This document shows, piece after piece, positions 44,158-55,168 of a stretch of DNA of 64,000 nt. The translations under genes were made by a program, and so were the position numbers. Each line of letters begins with the position of its first letter. Within the stretch, counting starts at the first letter, position 1. Source of the stretch: Pedobacter nanyangensis (GTDB taxonomy: Bacteria; Bacteroidota; Bacteroidia; Sphingobacteriales; Sphingobacteriaceae); contig NZ_QMHO01000005.1 in assembly GCF_003313505.1 (NCBI RefSeq), positions 247,112 through 311,111 of the forward strand. Reading direction: 5' to 3'. Below the pieces are notes generated by a model that was given only the letters and a program-made list of their open reading frames with translations, had not been told where the DNA came from and did no database searches.

Positions 44158-44267
44158 AAATTTATGCCTGTTCAAAGTTAAGGCTATTTTCAGTTATTCG
44201 CTTTAACTACAACCCAATATAGCATTTTATAGTTTAAATTCATTATAATTTTACCTAGAAAGTACAA

Positions 44268-46478
44268 ATGAAGAACGCATTAGTGATAGATCTAGAAGCT
44301 GAGAAAAAGGAAATACTGAAAAGGTACAGGGCGTTGCTACGTGCCTGTAAATCAACACTTCAAAGGGGCGATAAAAAAGAAATACGCAAGGCTTTTGACA
44401 TGGCCCTGGAGAGCCATAAAGACATGCGCCGCAAGTCTGGCGAGCCTTACATATACCATCCGATTGCTGTGGCCCAAATTGCTGCCGAAGAGATTGGACT
44501 GGGCACCACATCTATTGTTTGTGCGCTTTTGCATGACGTGGTGGAGGATACCGACATCACTTTAGAAGATATTGAACGTGAGTTTGGCAAAAAAACAGCC
44601 AAAATTATTGATGGACTAACCAAAATATCGGGTGTTTTTGACACCAACAGCTCCCTACAGGCGGAAAATTTCAGGAAAATGTTGCTCACGCTTGCAGACG
44701 ATGTAAGGGTGATTTTGATCAAATTAGCAGACAGGTTGCACAACATGCGCACCATGGATTTCATGCCCCGCCACAAGCAATTGAAAATTGCCTCGGAAAC
44801 CATTTACCTGTACGCACCACTTGCGCATCGCTTAGGTCTTTACGCCATCAAATCTGAACTGGAAGATTTGTCCATGAAATATTTGGAGCCAGATACGTAT
44901 AAATACATTGCAACCCAACTTAACGAGAAAAAAGCCGAACGAAACGCATTCATTAAGGCCTTTGTTGAACCTATCAATGATATCTTGGCAGAACAAGGGC
45001 TTATTGCTAATGTATATGGCCGTCCAAAATCTATTCATTCGATATGGAATAAGATGAAGAAAAAGAATATTCCTTTTGAAGAAGTTTATGATCTTTTTGC
45101 CATCAGGATTATTTTGGATAGTCCACCGGAAAGTGAAAAAGCCGATTGTTGGAAAGCTTATTCCATCGTAACCGATTTATATCGTCCCAATCCTGACCGG
45201 TTGCGGGACTGGGTTTCCTCACCAAAAGGTAATGGCTACGAATCTTTGCATACCACTGTAATGGGGCCAAAGGGCCAATGGGTTGAGGTACAAATACGTA
45301 CCCAACGGATGAATGAGATTGCCGAGAAAGGTTTTGCTGCACACTGGAAATACAAAGAGAGCACCAACGATAACGGCCTTGACCAATGGATACAGAAAGT
45401 TAGGGAAATGCTGAGCAATCCCGAATCCAACGCCTTGGATTTCTTGGATGATTTTAAAATGAACCTTTTCTCGGATGAGATCTTCATTTTCACGCCAAAA
45501 GGGGCTTTGCTACAACTTCCACTTGGCGCTACCGCTTTAGACTTTGCGTTTGAAATCCACACCGATATTGGCGCTAAATGTATTGGCGCTAAAGTTAACC
45601 ACAAATTGGTGCCACTTTCCTATAAACTGCAAAATGGCGATCAAGTAGAAATCATCACTTCGAGCAAACAAACACCTAAAGAAGATTGGCTGAACATTGT
45701 AGTTACGGCAAAAGCCAAGTCGAAAATAAAGTCATCGCTCAAAGAGGAAAAACGCAAAATTGCCGAAGAAGGAAAGGAATTGTTGGAACGCAAGCTGAAA
45801 TCTCTTAAAATCACCTACAATACCGACAACCTCAACAAGATCAGCTATTTTTTCAAGCTGCAGTCTACTCAAGATTTGTTTATCGCGGTGGCAATGGGCA
45901 AAATAGAGCTGAAAGATTTGAGGGAATACGTAGCCAGCGAAAAAGAAATTGAGAACAGAGGCACTGAGAAAGTTAGCGATAATGAACGTATAGATGCTCT
46001 ACTTAAAAAGGTAAAAGGCCCAGAATCTGATATACTCCTCATTGGTGAAGACCTCCAAAAAATTGACTACACCTTGGCTGCCTGCTGCAATCCTATTCCG
46101 GGTGATGACGTTTTTGGGTTTGTTACCGTTAACGAAGGCATTAAAATACACCGAACCAATTGTCCGAATGCAGCGCAGTTAATGGCCAATTATGGCTATC
46201 GGGTGGTGAAGGCCAAATGGAATCGTCAGCATGAATTAACTTTCCTAACGGGATTACACATTGTAGGCATTGATGACGTAGGCCTGATCAATAATATCAC
46301 AAAAGTAATTTCTAACGATTTTAAGGTAAATATGCGCTCGATCACGGTAGATACTAATGATGGTATTTTTGACGGTTCGATCAAGGTATTTGTGAATGAT
46401 AAAGAGCATTTGGACAACCTCATTAAAAACTTGTTGGAAGTAAAAGGCGTTACTGGAGTAACCAGGTTTGATGCCTAA
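44268..46478 (+). CDS. Bifunctional (p)ppGpp synthetase/hydrolase RelA/SpoT
   Basis: 736 residues with all domains. Hydrolase HD domain (about 50-200) with YIYHPIAVAQIAAEEIGLGTTSIVCALLHDVVEDTD. Synthetase domain (about 240-360) with VYGRPKSIHSIWNKMKKKN and SPKGNGYESLHTTVMGPKG. TGS (about 405-465), helical/zinc-finger region with AACCNPIPGDDVFGFV, and C-terminal ACT (about 660-736). The intact HD motif and synthetase residues argue for a bifunctional enzyme. It controls the stringent response. No close operon partner; the fur-like gene follows after 206 low-complexity bases. Confidence 0.96.
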   Translation: MKNALVIDLEAEKKEILKRYRALLRACKSTLQRGDKKEIRKAFDMALESHKDMRRKSGEPYIYHPIAVAQIAAEEIGLGTTSIVCALLHDVVEDTDITLEDIEREFGKKTAKIIDGLTKISGVFDTNSSLQAENFRKMLLTLADDVRVILIKLADRLHNMRTMDFMPRHKQLKIASETIYLYAPLAHRLGLYAIKSELEDLSMKYLEPDTYKYIATQLNEKKAERNAFIKAFVEPINDILAEQGLIANVYGRPKSIHSIWNKMKKKNIPFEEVYDLFAIRIILDSPPESEKADCWKAYSIVTDLYRPNPDRLRDWVSSPKGNGYESLHTTVMGPKGQWVEVQIRTQRMNEIAEKGFAAHWKYKESTNDNGLDQWIQKVREMLSNPESNALDFLDDFKMNLFSDEIFIFTPKGALLQLPLGATALDFAFEIHTDIGAKCIGAKVNHKLVPLSYKLQNGDQVEIITSSKQTPKEDWLNIVVTAKAKSKIKSSLKEEKRKIAEEGKELLERKLKSLKITYNTDNLNKISYFFKLQSTQDLFIAVAMGKIELKDLREYVASEKEIENRGTEKVSDNERIDALLKKVKGPESDILLIGEDLQKIDYTLAACCNPIPGDDVFGFVTVNEGIKIHRTNCPNAAQLMANYGYRVVKAKWNRQHELTFLTGLHIVGIDDVGLINNITKVISNDFKVNMRSITVDTNDGIFDGSIKVFVNDKEHLDNLIKNLLEVKGVTGVTRFDA

Positions 46479-46659
46479 ATAATGGTTAATGATAAATGAT
46501 TGATTGTTAATGACAGATAAGTTTACCCGATGCTTTTCAAGCATTAATCATGCACCATTAATAATTAATCATTTCAAGTCTTTCGTCAAAACAATTTAAC
46601 AATAACGTAATTTATCAACATAAATCCCTCAAATCGTTTAATCTGTGAAATCAAATAGT

Positions 46660-46667
46660 TACCTTTG
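46660..46667 (+). promoter_or_regulatory. Bacteroidota -7 box before the Fur-family gene
   Basis: TACCTTTG matches TAnnTTTG and lies 17 bases before the ATG. Confidence 0.6.
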
Positions 46668-46684
46668 ATTGGAGTTTAAAAACT

Positions 46685-47164
46685 ATGTCTGAACAGAACA
46701 CAAGCGAGTTGGTAAGAAAGATTTTCGAAGCCTATCTCGAAAATAAAAACTTAAGAAAAACCCCTGAGCGTTTCGCAATCTTAGAAGAAATCTATTCCAG
46801 AGACGACCATTTTGATGTGGAAACCCTTTATATCCACATGAAGAACCAAAAATACCGAGTAAGTAGAGCAACAGTTTACAACACTTTGGAGTTATTGGTT
46901 TCATGTGATTTGGTAACCAAACATCAATTTGGTAAAAATATGGCCCAGTTTGAAAAATCATACGGCTACCACCAACATGACCACGTCATCTGTATTGATT
47001 GTGGTAAAGTGGTTGAATTTTGCGATCCTCGTATTGGCCAGATCCAAAGTATGGTTGGCGACTTGCTGAAATTCGACATCAAACACCACTCTTTAAATCT
47101 TTATGGAGTATGTTTCGATTGCAGTGCTGCTGCTACCATCAAAAACAAAGCACATACTAATTAA
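46685..47164 (+). CDS. fur: Fur-family transcriptional regulator
   Basis: 159 residues. The winged helix (about 15-90) reads LRKTPERFAILEEIYSRDDHFDVETLYIHM. The dimerisation domain has HHDHVICIDCGKVVEFCDPRIGQIQ, giving the H-x-H and C-x2-C pattern of Fur metal sites, and YGVCFDCSAAAT supplies the second cysteine pair. Fe2+ is the usual ligand for Fur, but PerR and Zur specificity cannot be excluded. PurA follows after 37 bases on the same strand. Confidence 0.93.
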   Translation: MSEQNTSELVRKIFEAYLENKNLRKTPERFAILEEIYSRDDHFDVETLYIHMKNQKYRVSRATVYNTLELLVSCDLVTKHQFGKNMAQFEKSYGYHQHDHVICIDCGKVVEFCDPRIGQIQSMVGDLLKFDIKHHSLNLYGVCFDCSAAATIKNKAHTN

Positions 47165-47192
47165 TCACATATAACCAATCTTATTCTCTTAA

Positions 47193-48479
<1,287 letters not shown>

Positions 48480-48494
48480 AAAAGTAATTTTATC

Positions 48495-48527
48495 AAAAAT
48501 CCCGCTGCTAACTGCAACGGGATTTTT
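48495..48527. terminator. Bidirectional terminator between purA and the TPR gene
   Basis: AAAAATCCCG and CGGGATTTTT form a 10-bp stem with a short inner TGC/GCA pairing, 15 bases after purA and just before the stop of the minus gene at 48531. Confidence 0.85.
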
Positions 48528-48530
48528 TGT

Positions 48531-49124
48531 TTATTCATCATCCAAAAGGGTTACGCAACTCCCTTCCATCGTTTTCAACCGACTAGGTAAGCTAGCAATC
48601 GACTGTTGATCTTTGATACTTTTGTACAGGTTGGTAATGATAGTTAATGTCTCTTCATCTGGTTCACAAGCTTGGTACTTTTCCAAATGCGGCAGTGCCT
48701 TTAAAACCATTTCTTTGTATTTTGAAAAGGCATTAGCATTTGCTGTAGCGTTCTTCGCAGCGCTAGCTTCATTCATTTGTTTCACGAAAGGCTTGGTTTT
48801 ACCTAAATAGATAAACCCTAAAGCTCTCCGCAAAACGGTGTAGTTTGCTTCTCCTTTCAACGATTGTTCATAATACACCAGTGCACTTTCAGCATCGCCT
48901 ATCTCCTCGTGCATTCTTCCCAAATGATACTGCAAATTAGTTACCTGTTTAGGGCTAAGTTGCTCTTGTTGCTGCAGCAGCTTTTTCATTTTTGCAATGT
49001 GCTCAGCATCGCCCTTGGTAGTCCTGTACACGGTAAAATCTTGGTAGCCTTCTTTAGCATTTTGGGCATTCACCGCAAACGCAGTACCTAGCAAAACACA
49101 GAGCGTTAACATTTTCTTCATCAT
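48531..49124 (-). CDS. Secreted TPR-like protein
   Basis: 197 residues with a signal peptide (MMKKMLTLCVLLGTAFAVNAQ). Helical repeats follow: QVTNLQYHLGRMHEEIGDAESALVYYEQSL is a canonical TPR pair and AFSKYKEMVLKALPHLEKYQACEPDEETLTIITNLYKSIKD a second. Likely a periplasmic scaffold. It shares no operon partner and is divergent from pabB; the -7 box for pabB lies in the 90-base gap. Confidence 0.78.
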   Translation of the reverse strand: MMKKMLTLCVLLGTAFAVNAQNAKEGYQDFTVYRTTKGDAEHIAKMKKLLQQQEQLSPKQVTNLQYHLGRMHEEIGDAESALVYYEQSLKGEANYTVLRRALGFIYLGKTKPFVKQMNEASAAKNATANANAFSKYKEMVLKALPHLEKYQACEPDEETLTIITNLYKSIKDQQSIASLPSRLKTMEGSCVTLLDDE

Positions 49125-49193
49125 AAATTCGATTTAATAATTGATTTGCCAAGATATTAATTTAAAATAATAATAATGCTTCATTTACATTTT

Positions 49194-49201
49194 TAACTTT
49201 G
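49194..49201 (+). promoter_or_regulatory. Bacteroidota -7 box before pabB
   Basis: TAACTTTG matches TAnnTTTG, 13 bases before the ATG. Confidence 0.6.
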
Positions 49202-49214
49202 CAGCATATAAAAG

Positions 49215-50471
49215 ATGAATGTTACCCAAATTCAGGTTTTTAAACAGAAAGCACTTCAATACGCAGCCAGTTTTGAAGTTTGCAGCTATTTAGATTCACA
49301 TCATTATCCTGATAAGTACGGCAAGCACGATTGTTTAATCGCTTTTGGCTTAGAGAACGAATTGTCTGCGAAAGTAGGCCAAGCTTTTTCTGCCTTAAAA
49401 ACTTTTGTGGGGGAGCACCAAGATTGGATGTTTGGCATGCTGGGCTACGATCTAAAAAATGAAATAGAAGCACTAGAAGCTACAAAAACAGACTTGCTGA
49501 ACTTCCCCGACCTGTACTTTTTCATCCCGCAATATCTTATCGCAATTCATGGAAATCAGCTCAATGTAGTTAAGGGAGATAAAACGATTGTAGATAAAAT
49601 CCTTCAGCTGGAAATAAAAGAGCAACCCCAACCAATCAACCTAAACATCAACAGCAAACTGAGCAAACAAGCTTATTTGGATAAATTAGAGAGCATTAAG
49701 CAACACATCAAACGCGGCGATATTTATGAAATGAATTTTTGCCAAGAATTTTTTGATGACCACGCTGAAATAGACCCTTTACTGGTATACAATAAACTTA
49801 AGGCTATTTCTCCAACGCCATTTTCTGGTTTTCTTAAAATTCGAGACAAGTTTGTTTTATCGGCTACGCCAGAAAGATTTTTAGCGAAAAATGGGCGTAA
49901 ACTTACCTCGCAACCGATTAAAGGCACTGCTAAACGAAGCGAAAACCTTATAGAAGACAGCCTGATCAAGACCGCACTTAGAAACAGCGAAAAGGAACGG
50001 GCCGAAAATGTGATGATTGTTGACCTAGTTAGAAATGACCTCACCAAAAGCGCCGTAAAAGGAACGGTAAAAGTTGAGGAACTTTTTGGTATTTATAGTT
50101 TCCCGCAGGTACACCAAATGATTTCGAGCATTAGTTGCGAGCTTTCGCCCGATGTTCATTTTGTAGATGCCATTAAAAATACTTTCCCTATGGGCTCCAT
50201 GACAGGCGCACCAAAACTACGTGCCATGCAGCTCATTGACCAATATGAAGTAAGCAAGCGTGGCGTTTATTCGGGCTCTATCGGATACATTAGTCCTAAC
50301 GGAGATTTCGATTTCAATGTAATCATCAGAAGCATCCTTTATAACGCGACCAGTAAATACCTTTCCTTTCAGGTGGGCGGCGCAATTACCCATCAATCAG
50401 ATAGTGAAAAAGAATATGAGGAATGCTTGTTGAAAGCTTCGGCAATGATGAGCGTACTTGTTAGTGGTTAG
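49215..50471 (+). CDS. pabB: Aminodeoxychorismate synthase component I (chorismate-binding enzyme)
   Basis: 418 residues. The chorismate-binding domain (about 160-415) has KQHIKRGDIYEMNFCQEF, LVRNDLTKSAVKGTVKVEELFGIYSFPQVHQMISS, FPMGSMTGAPKLRAMQLIDQYE and RGVYSGSIGYISPNGDFDFNVIIR. The shortened N-terminal region and the K-R-G-D-I-Y-E-M-N motif fit PabB rather than anthranilate synthase TrpE. It makes 4-amino-4-deoxychorismate for folate; the lyase candidate is at 34477. Confidence 0.85.
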   Translation: MNVTQIQVFKQKALQYAASFEVCSYLDSHHYPDKYGKHDCLIAFGLENELSAKVGQAFSALKTFVGEHQDWMFGMLGYDLKNEIEALEATKTDLLNFPDLYFFIPQYLIAIHGNQLNVVKGDKTIVDKILQLEIKEQPQPINLNINSKLSKQAYLDKLESIKQHIKRGDIYEMNFCQEFFDDHAEIDPLLVYNKLKAISPTPFSGFLKIRDKFVLSATPERFLAKNGRKLTSQPIKGTAKRSENLIEDSLIKTALRNSEKERAENVMIVDLVRNDLTKSAVKGTVKVEELFGIYSFPQVHQMISSISCELSPDVHFVDAIKNTFPMGSMTGAPKLRAMQLIDQYEVSKRGVYSGSIGYISPNGDFDFNVIIRSILYNATSKYLSFQVGGAITHQSDSEKEYEECLLKASAMMSVLVSG

Positions 50472-50493
50472 TGCTGGATGATCTAAACGAAAG

Positions 50494-50537
50494 AAGGTTT
50501 AAAGCCTGATCTATAAATTATCCAGACTTTAAACCTT
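50494..50537. terminator. Possible terminator stem between pabB and the M48 gene
   Basis: AAGGTTTAAAG at 50494-50504 and CTTTAAACCTT at 50527-50537 form an 11-bp stem around 22 bases. No T run follows, so terminator function is uncertain. Confidence 0.4.
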
Positions 50538-50562
50538 AAACTTAGTACCTTATACTTGCGTT

Positions 50563-51369
50563 CTATTTCCCTTTATAGTATTTCATCGCCTCTGGCAAAT
50601 CTTTCTGTATTTGTGCTATACGAGCTTGATCAGTGGGGTGAGTGCTTAAAAAGGCTGGTGGTTTTTGTGACCCTGAGCTGGCTTGCGCCATTCTTTGCCA
50701 AAAACCAACTGCATTAGTAGGGTTATAACCAGCCATTGCCATAAAGGACAAACCCATTTTATCAGCTTCCAATTCCTGGCTTCTTCCGTAGCTTAAAATA
50801 GTTAGCTGTCCGCCTATACCGTAGGCCGCATTAATGTATTGCGAATATTTGGAATTAGCAGTAGCCACACCCACTGCAGCACCTAAGCCCTGCGCAACGG
50901 TCATCTGCGATGCTCTCTCTGCCGAGTGCTGTGCAATGGCATGGGCCACTTCGTGTCCCATCACGGTTGCCAAACCAGCTTCATCTTTTGTTACAGGTAA
51001 AATACCTGTATAAACAGCAATTTTACCTCCCGGCATACACCACGCATTGATTTCTTTGCTATCAATTAAATTATATTCCCATTTATAGTTTTTAATTTGA
51101 TCTCCATAGCCGTTTTGGTTCATATATTGGGTAACCGCAGCAGCAATTTTTTGGCCAACACGTTTTACCATTGCCGCATTAGCGTTATTTGAGGCAACAA
51201 CTTTGGTTTGGGGGTCGCTCAACAATTGGGCGTAACCAATGGCCGCTTGTTGCTGCAATTGGCTATCGTCTACCAAACTTAACCTACTACGTCCAGTTAA
51301 AGGAACCGTTGAACATGATGAGATGGCAAGTAATGCCGTTGCCACTCCAAAAAGCATTGTTTTTTTCAT
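50563..51369 (-). CDS. M48-family metalloprotease lipoprotein
   Basis: 268 residues. A lipoprotein signal (MKKTMLFGVATALLAISSC, lipobox ISSC) precedes a peptidase M48 domain. VMGHEVAHAIAQHSAERAS holds the H-E-x-x-H zinc motif, and SYGRSQELEADKMGLSFMAMAGY gives the third ligand E in E-x3-D. This layout matches LoiP/YcaL-type periplasmic proteases that act in envelope protein quality control. It is monocistronic. Confidence 0.93.
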   Translation of the reverse strand: MKKTMLFGVATALLAISSCSTVPLTGRSRLSLVDDSQLQQQAAIGYAQLLSDPQTKVVASNNANAAMVKRVGQKIAAAVTQYMNQNGYGDQIKNYKWEYNLIDSKEINAWCMPGGKIAVYTGILPVTKDEAGLATVMGHEVAHAIAQHSAERASQMTVAQGLGAAVGVATANSKYSQYINAAYGIGGQLTILSYGRSQELEADKMGLSFMAMAGYNPTNAVGFWQRMAQASSGSQKPPAFLSTHPTDQARIAQIQKDLPEAMKYYKGK

Positions 51370-51479
51370 CTGTTTATTTTTTTCCTAGGGGATAATACCA
51401 TTGTAACCCCAACAGTTTTGTTTTGTTTTTTACCCAAAGCATAACTGTTTAAGGCTTGTTTTTGTTTTGTTAATTTGGG

Positions 51480-52127
51480 CTAAGCCTGTTTTTTCTTAAA
51501 AAGATAAACTTTTGATTCTTTCCCTTTAAGCAAGCGCTCTATATTTTTTTGATGTGTAACCAATATCAGTACACAAACACATATACTATAAAGCACTTCG
51601 GCTTTTACGGTAGATTGGAATACAAAAACTGTGCCCAACGGAAAGGTAAATCCCGCACAAATTGAACTTAAGGAAACATACTTTGAAATTAGCAGTACGG
51701 TAATAAATACACTCACGCACAGCAAGGCTGCCCAAGGATTTACAGCCAGCACCATTCCAAAAAGGGTGGCCACCCCCTTACCGCCCCTAAAACCAGCAAA
51801 AATTGGGAAAAGATGCCCCATTACGGCAATTACGCCCAGGGCCAGCTCGTAGTTAACAAATTGTGCCGAATATTTAGGCCCAGTAACAGACAAGCCTATC
51901 AGATATGCTAATTTAGTAGCGGTAAATCCCTTTAAAATATCGATGGTCATTACCACAATGCCTGGCTTTTTACCTAAAACCCTAAAAGTGTTGGTAGCAC
52001 CGGCATTGCCACTTCCGTACTCCCTCACGTCTATACCGTAAAAAGCCTGCCCAAGCCAAACAGCCGTAGGAATTGACCCTAAAAGATAGGCTGCAATAAG
52101 CGCAGAAATGGAATAGATTGAAATCAT
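51480..52127 (-). CDS. plsY: Acyl-phosphate glycerol-3-phosphate acyltransferase PlsY
   Basis: 215 residues with five hydrophobic helices. The three PlsY motifs are intact: YLLGSIPTAVWLG (with GIDVREYGSGNAGATNTFRVLG), FAGFRGGKGVATLFGMVL, and the late HQKNIERLLKGKE. It acylates glycerol 3-phosphate from acyl phosphate in the first step of phospholipid synthesis. It follows nadC by 58 bases on the same strand. Confidence 0.95.
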   Translation of the reverse strand: MISIYSISALIAAYLLGSIPTAVWLGQAFYGIDVREYGSGNAGATNTFRVLGKKPGIVVMTIDILKGFTATKLAYLIGLSVTGPKYSAQFVNYELALGVIAVMGHLFPIFAGFRGGKGVATLFGMVLAVNPWAALLCVSVFITVLLISKYVSLSSICAGFTFPLGTVFVFQSTVKAEVLYSICVCVLILVTHQKNIERLLKGKESKVYLFKKKQA

Positions 52128-52184
52128 TTGCCTACAATGATACTAAAAAAAATACTTTTGGAATGTTTACAAGATCTCTACCCA

Positions 52185-53045
52185 TTAAAAAGCCTTTAAA
52201 CTCAAGTCCAAACTTTTTACCGAATGTGTTAATGCTCCCATCGAGATAAAATCAACGCCACAAGCGGCGTATTCAGCGACATTATCTTCCACAATTCCAC
52301 CTGAAGCTTCCGTTAAAAACCGCCCGTCAATCATCGCTATGGCCTGTTTCAATAAAGCCGGCTCAAAGTTATCTAACATAATTCGATCTACCGCACCGAT
52401 AGCCAGCACCTGCTGTAGCTCCTCCAGGTTTCTTACTTCTATCTCAATCTGCAGTTTTTTACCCGTGCGCTTCAAATAATCGTTGGCTTGTGTAATGGCA
52501 TTTTTAATCCCGCCGGCATAATCTACGTGGTTGTCCTTAATCAAAATCATGTCATATAATCCAATCCGATGATTTACGCCGCCGCCAATCCTTACTGCCC
52601 ATTTTTCCAAATACCGCAATCCGGGAGTAGTTTTTCTGGTGTCCAAAACCTTGGTTTTGTATCCCTCTAAACGTTTTACGATGCGATTTGTTTGGGTGGC
52701 AATACCGCTCATACGCTGCATGCAGTTAAGCACCAATCGTTCGGCAAGCAAGATCGAATGCGTGCTGCCACTTACGGTAAAAGCAATATCACCTGGTTTT
52801 ATTTCTTCGCCATCGTGCAATTTAACCTCTACTTTTAAAGTATTGTCTATTTGATTGAAAATTTCCAAGGCTAGTTCAACACCTGCTAAAATACCTTCTT
52901 CCTTTACAATTAACTTGGCTTTGCCCTGTGTTCCCTGCGCAATGGTAGATAATGAGGTATGATCACCGTCACCAACATCTTCGGCAATGGCATTTTTTAT
53001 AAATAGATCAGTTAGTTTCTTATCCAACGTTTTAAGATTTGCCAC
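52185..53045 (-). CDS. nadC: Nicotinate-nucleotide pyrophosphorylase (carboxylating)
   Basis: 286 residues if GTG at 53045 is used (VANLKTLDKKLTDLF). No in-frame ATG exists near the start. TTG at 53069 would add eight hydrophobic residues and another TTG lies at codon 7 of this call, so the start is uncertain. QPRTase motifs: AEDVGDGDHTSL, VLDTRKTTPGLRYLEKWAVRIGGGVNHRIGLYDMILIKDNH and IMLDNF, plus GVDFISMGALTHSVKSLDLSL at the end. It converts quinolinate and PRPP to NaMN in de novo NAD synthesis. In the DUF4783-nadC-plsY cluster. Confidence 0.93.
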   Translation of the reverse strand: MANLKTLDKKLTDLFIKNAIAEDVGDGDHTSLSTIAQGTQGKAKLIVKEEGILAGVELALEIFNQIDNTLKVEVKLHDGEEIKPGDIAFTVSGSTHSILLAERLVLNCMQRMSGIATQTNRIVKRLEGYKTKVLDTRKTTPGLRYLEKWAVRIGGGVNHRIGLYDMILIKDNHVDYAGGIKNAITQANDYLKRTGKKLQIEIEVRNLEELQQVLAIGAVDRIMLDNFEPALLKQAIAMIDGRFLTEASGGIVEDNVAEYAACGVDFISMGALTHSVKSLDLSLKAF

Positions 53046-53076
53046 AAAAATAGCAAAAAAGCGTATCAATCAGGAA

Positions 53077-53475
53077 CTATCTCTCTGGCTCTATTCTCAA
53101 CTCGGTGATTTGAAAACTGTTAGATGATTTTTTCATCGTAACCGTAACCCTAAATTTTTCGGTTTTAGTGGTTAACGACAAAATAGTAAGCCTATAATTT
53201 GGATTGTTGCTAAGCTTATGAATAATGCTGGCTTTATTGGGAGGGTTTTTCAGAAAAAAATCTTTCAGGATCTGCTCGGCCTGTGCTCTATTATAGACAT
53301 CTTCCTGATCAATGATGATGAGTTCTATGGACGTGGCAAACCTTTTGGCAATTTCTTTCGAGTTGCCCTGCTTAAAGTTCATCGCCAATTCATCAGCAAT
53401 ATCGCCCTGCATAGCCTCTTGAGGCTGCAAATGCAAAAACATTACCATGAGCGCAAGTATAGATTTAAACATCAT
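53077..53475 (-). CDS. DUF4783 exported protein
   Basis: 132 residues with a signal peptide (the first 17-22 residues). The core IADELAMNFKQGNSKEIAKRFATSIELIIIDQEDVYNRAQAEQILKDFFLKNPP and the C-terminal ITELRIEPE fit DUF4783, an NTF2-like fold in Bacteroidota. Function unknown. It lies 31 bases before the nadC start, probably the first gene of a DUF4783-nadC-plsY unit. It is divergent from gpmI. Confidence 0.85.
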   Translation of the reverse strand: MMFKSILALMVMFLHLQPQEAMQGDIADELAMNFKQGNSKEIAKRFATSIELIIIDQEDVYNRAQAEQILKDFFLKNPPNKASIIHKLSNNPNYRLTILSLTTKTEKFRVTVTMKKSSNSFQITELRIEPER

Positions 53476-53541
53476 CCTTAAAAACTAAAACATTTGTACC
53501 GCCAAAACTATGCCATTTATCCGTTTTTTAAATATAAAATA

Positions 53542-53573
53542 TTGGGTTTAGGGCTTAATTTCAAGTATATTTG
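53542..53573 (+). promoter_or_regulatory. Bacteroidota promoter of gpmI
   Basis: -33 TTG (53542-53544), a 21-base spacer and -7 TATATTTG (53566-53573), 40 bases before the ATG. Confidence 0.7.
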
Positions 53574-53613
53574 CAAAACAACGTAAAACAAAGCATAAAA
53601 CAAAACGATAATA

Positions 53614-55134
53614 ATGGAAGCTAAAAAACTGGTACTGTTAATTCTTGATGGGTGGGGCTACGGACATAAGGACAAATCTGATGCTGCTTATGCCGCCAAT
53701 ACTCCTTTTTTTGATTCGCTACTGCTTAACTATCCCAACTCAAAGCTTGAGGCCTCTGGCGAAGCGGTAGGGTTACCGGTTGGGCAAATGGGAAATTCAG
53801 AAGTGGGCCATATGAATTTAGGTGCCGGTCGTGTGGTTTACCAAGAACTTGGGCGCATCAACAAGGCTATTACAGATAAAACTTTAAACCATAACCAAAC
53901 CCTTTTAAATGCTTTTGCTTATGCCAAAGCCAACCATAAGCCTGTTCATTTTATGGGGTTGGTATCTGACGGCGGTGTACACGCTCACATTAATCATTTA
54001 ATGGCCCTGTGCGATATTGCCCAAGAAAATGGCCTAACCGAGGTTTTTGTGCACGCTTTTTTGGATGGCAGGGATACAGACCCAAATGGCGGCTTAAACT
54101 ATATCACCGCATTAGACAGACATTTAGAAAAATCGGTGGGTAAAATTGCCAGTATTGTAGGCAGGTACTATGCCATGGATAGGGATAACCGCTGGGAAAG
54201 GGTAAAACTAGCCTACGACGTAATGGTAAACGGCATTGGCGAGAAGTTTACCAGTCCTGAATTAGCGGTTCAACATTCGTATGCAGAAGGCATCACCGAT
54301 GAATTTACCAAACCTATGGTTATTGTAGATGAACAAGGCAATCCAACGGCGACCATTAAAGAAGGCGATGTGGTTATTTGTTTTAATTACCGTACCGACA
54401 GAGGCAGGGAAATTACACAGGCACTTTGCCAAAAAGATTTCCCTGAACAGAACATGTGCAAGCTACCCTTGTACTACGTAACCATGACTACTTACGACGA
54501 AAGCTTTGAAAACGTAAACGTAGTTTTCACTAAAGATGATTTAAACAACACTTTGGGTGAAGTTTTGGCCGCAAATGGCAAAAAACAAATCAGAATTGCA
54601 GAAACGGAAAAATATCCTCATGTAACCTTCTTCTTCTCCGGTGGCAGAGAAAAAGAATTTGAGAACGAAAAAAGAATCTTGGTTCCTTCTCCAAAAGTGG
54701 CCACCTATGATTTACAACCAGAAATGAGTGCTGCCGGAATTACCGAAGCAATCGTTAGGGAATTGGAAAGTAAGTGGCCTGATTTTGTATGTTTAAATTT
54801 TGCTAACCCCGATATGGTAGGGCACACGGGTGTTTTTGATGCCGTAGTTAAAGCGGTAGAAACGGTTGATGCCTGTACCCAGGCCGTAGTACAAACTGGA
54901 ATTGCAAACGGCTATTCGTTCATTATCCTTGCCGATCATGGAAATGCTGAGTTTATGCTCAATGACGATGGCTCTGTAAATACTGCACATACCACCAATT
55001 TAGTCCCTTGTATTTTGATTGATAAAGATTTCAAATCAATAGCCGACGGTAAATTAGGCGATATTGGCCCAACTGTATTGAAAATCATGGGCATTCCAGT
55101 TCCTGAAATTATGACAGGCAATTGTTTGGTTTAA
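53614..55134 (+). CDS. gpmI: 2,3-bisphosphoglycerate-independent phosphoglycerate mutase
   Basis: 506 residues. The alkaline-phosphatase-fold phosphatase domain and the transferase domain are both present: LLILDGWGYG (Mn ligand D), QMGNSEVGHMNLGAGRVV with the phosphorylated serine, HAFLDGRDTDPNGG, NYRTDRGREI, and ADHGNAEFM plus TTNLVP in the C-terminal metal site. It interconverts 3- and 2-phosphoglycerate in glycolysis. A small lipoprotein gene follows after 34 bases on the same strand. Confidence 0.97.
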   Translation: MEAKKLVLLILDGWGYGHKDKSDAAYAANTPFFDSLLLNYPNSKLEASGEAVGLPVGQMGNSEVGHMNLGAGRVVYQELGRINKAITDKTLNHNQTLLNAFAYAKANHKPVHFMGLVSDGGVHAHINHLMALCDIAQENGLTEVFVHAFLDGRDTDPNGGLNYITALDRHLEKSVGKIASIVGRYYAMDRDNRWERVKLAYDVMVNGIGEKFTSPELAVQHSYAEGITDEFTKPMVIVDEQGNPTATIKEGDVVICFNYRTDRGREITQALCQKDFPEQNMCKLPLYYVTMTTYDESFENVNVVFTKDDLNNTLGEVLAANGKKQIRIAETEKYPHVTFFFSGGREKEFENEKRILVPSPKVATYDLQPEMSAAGITEAIVRELESKWPDFVCLNFANPDMVGHTGVFDAVVKAVETVDACTQAVVQTGIANGYSFIILADHGNAEFMLNDDGSVNTAHTTNLVPCILIDKDFKSIADGKLGDIGPTVLKIMGIPVPEIMTGNCLV

Positions 55135-55168
55135 CTACCGCCACAAAGTGGATACAGATCATAACCAG

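Noticed and set aside
46479..46684. Possible gene or RNA between relA/spoT and the Fur-family gene
   Set aside because: The segment is made of TTAATGATTAAT-like low-complexity sequence with chance hairpins; only the -7 box at 46660 is supported.
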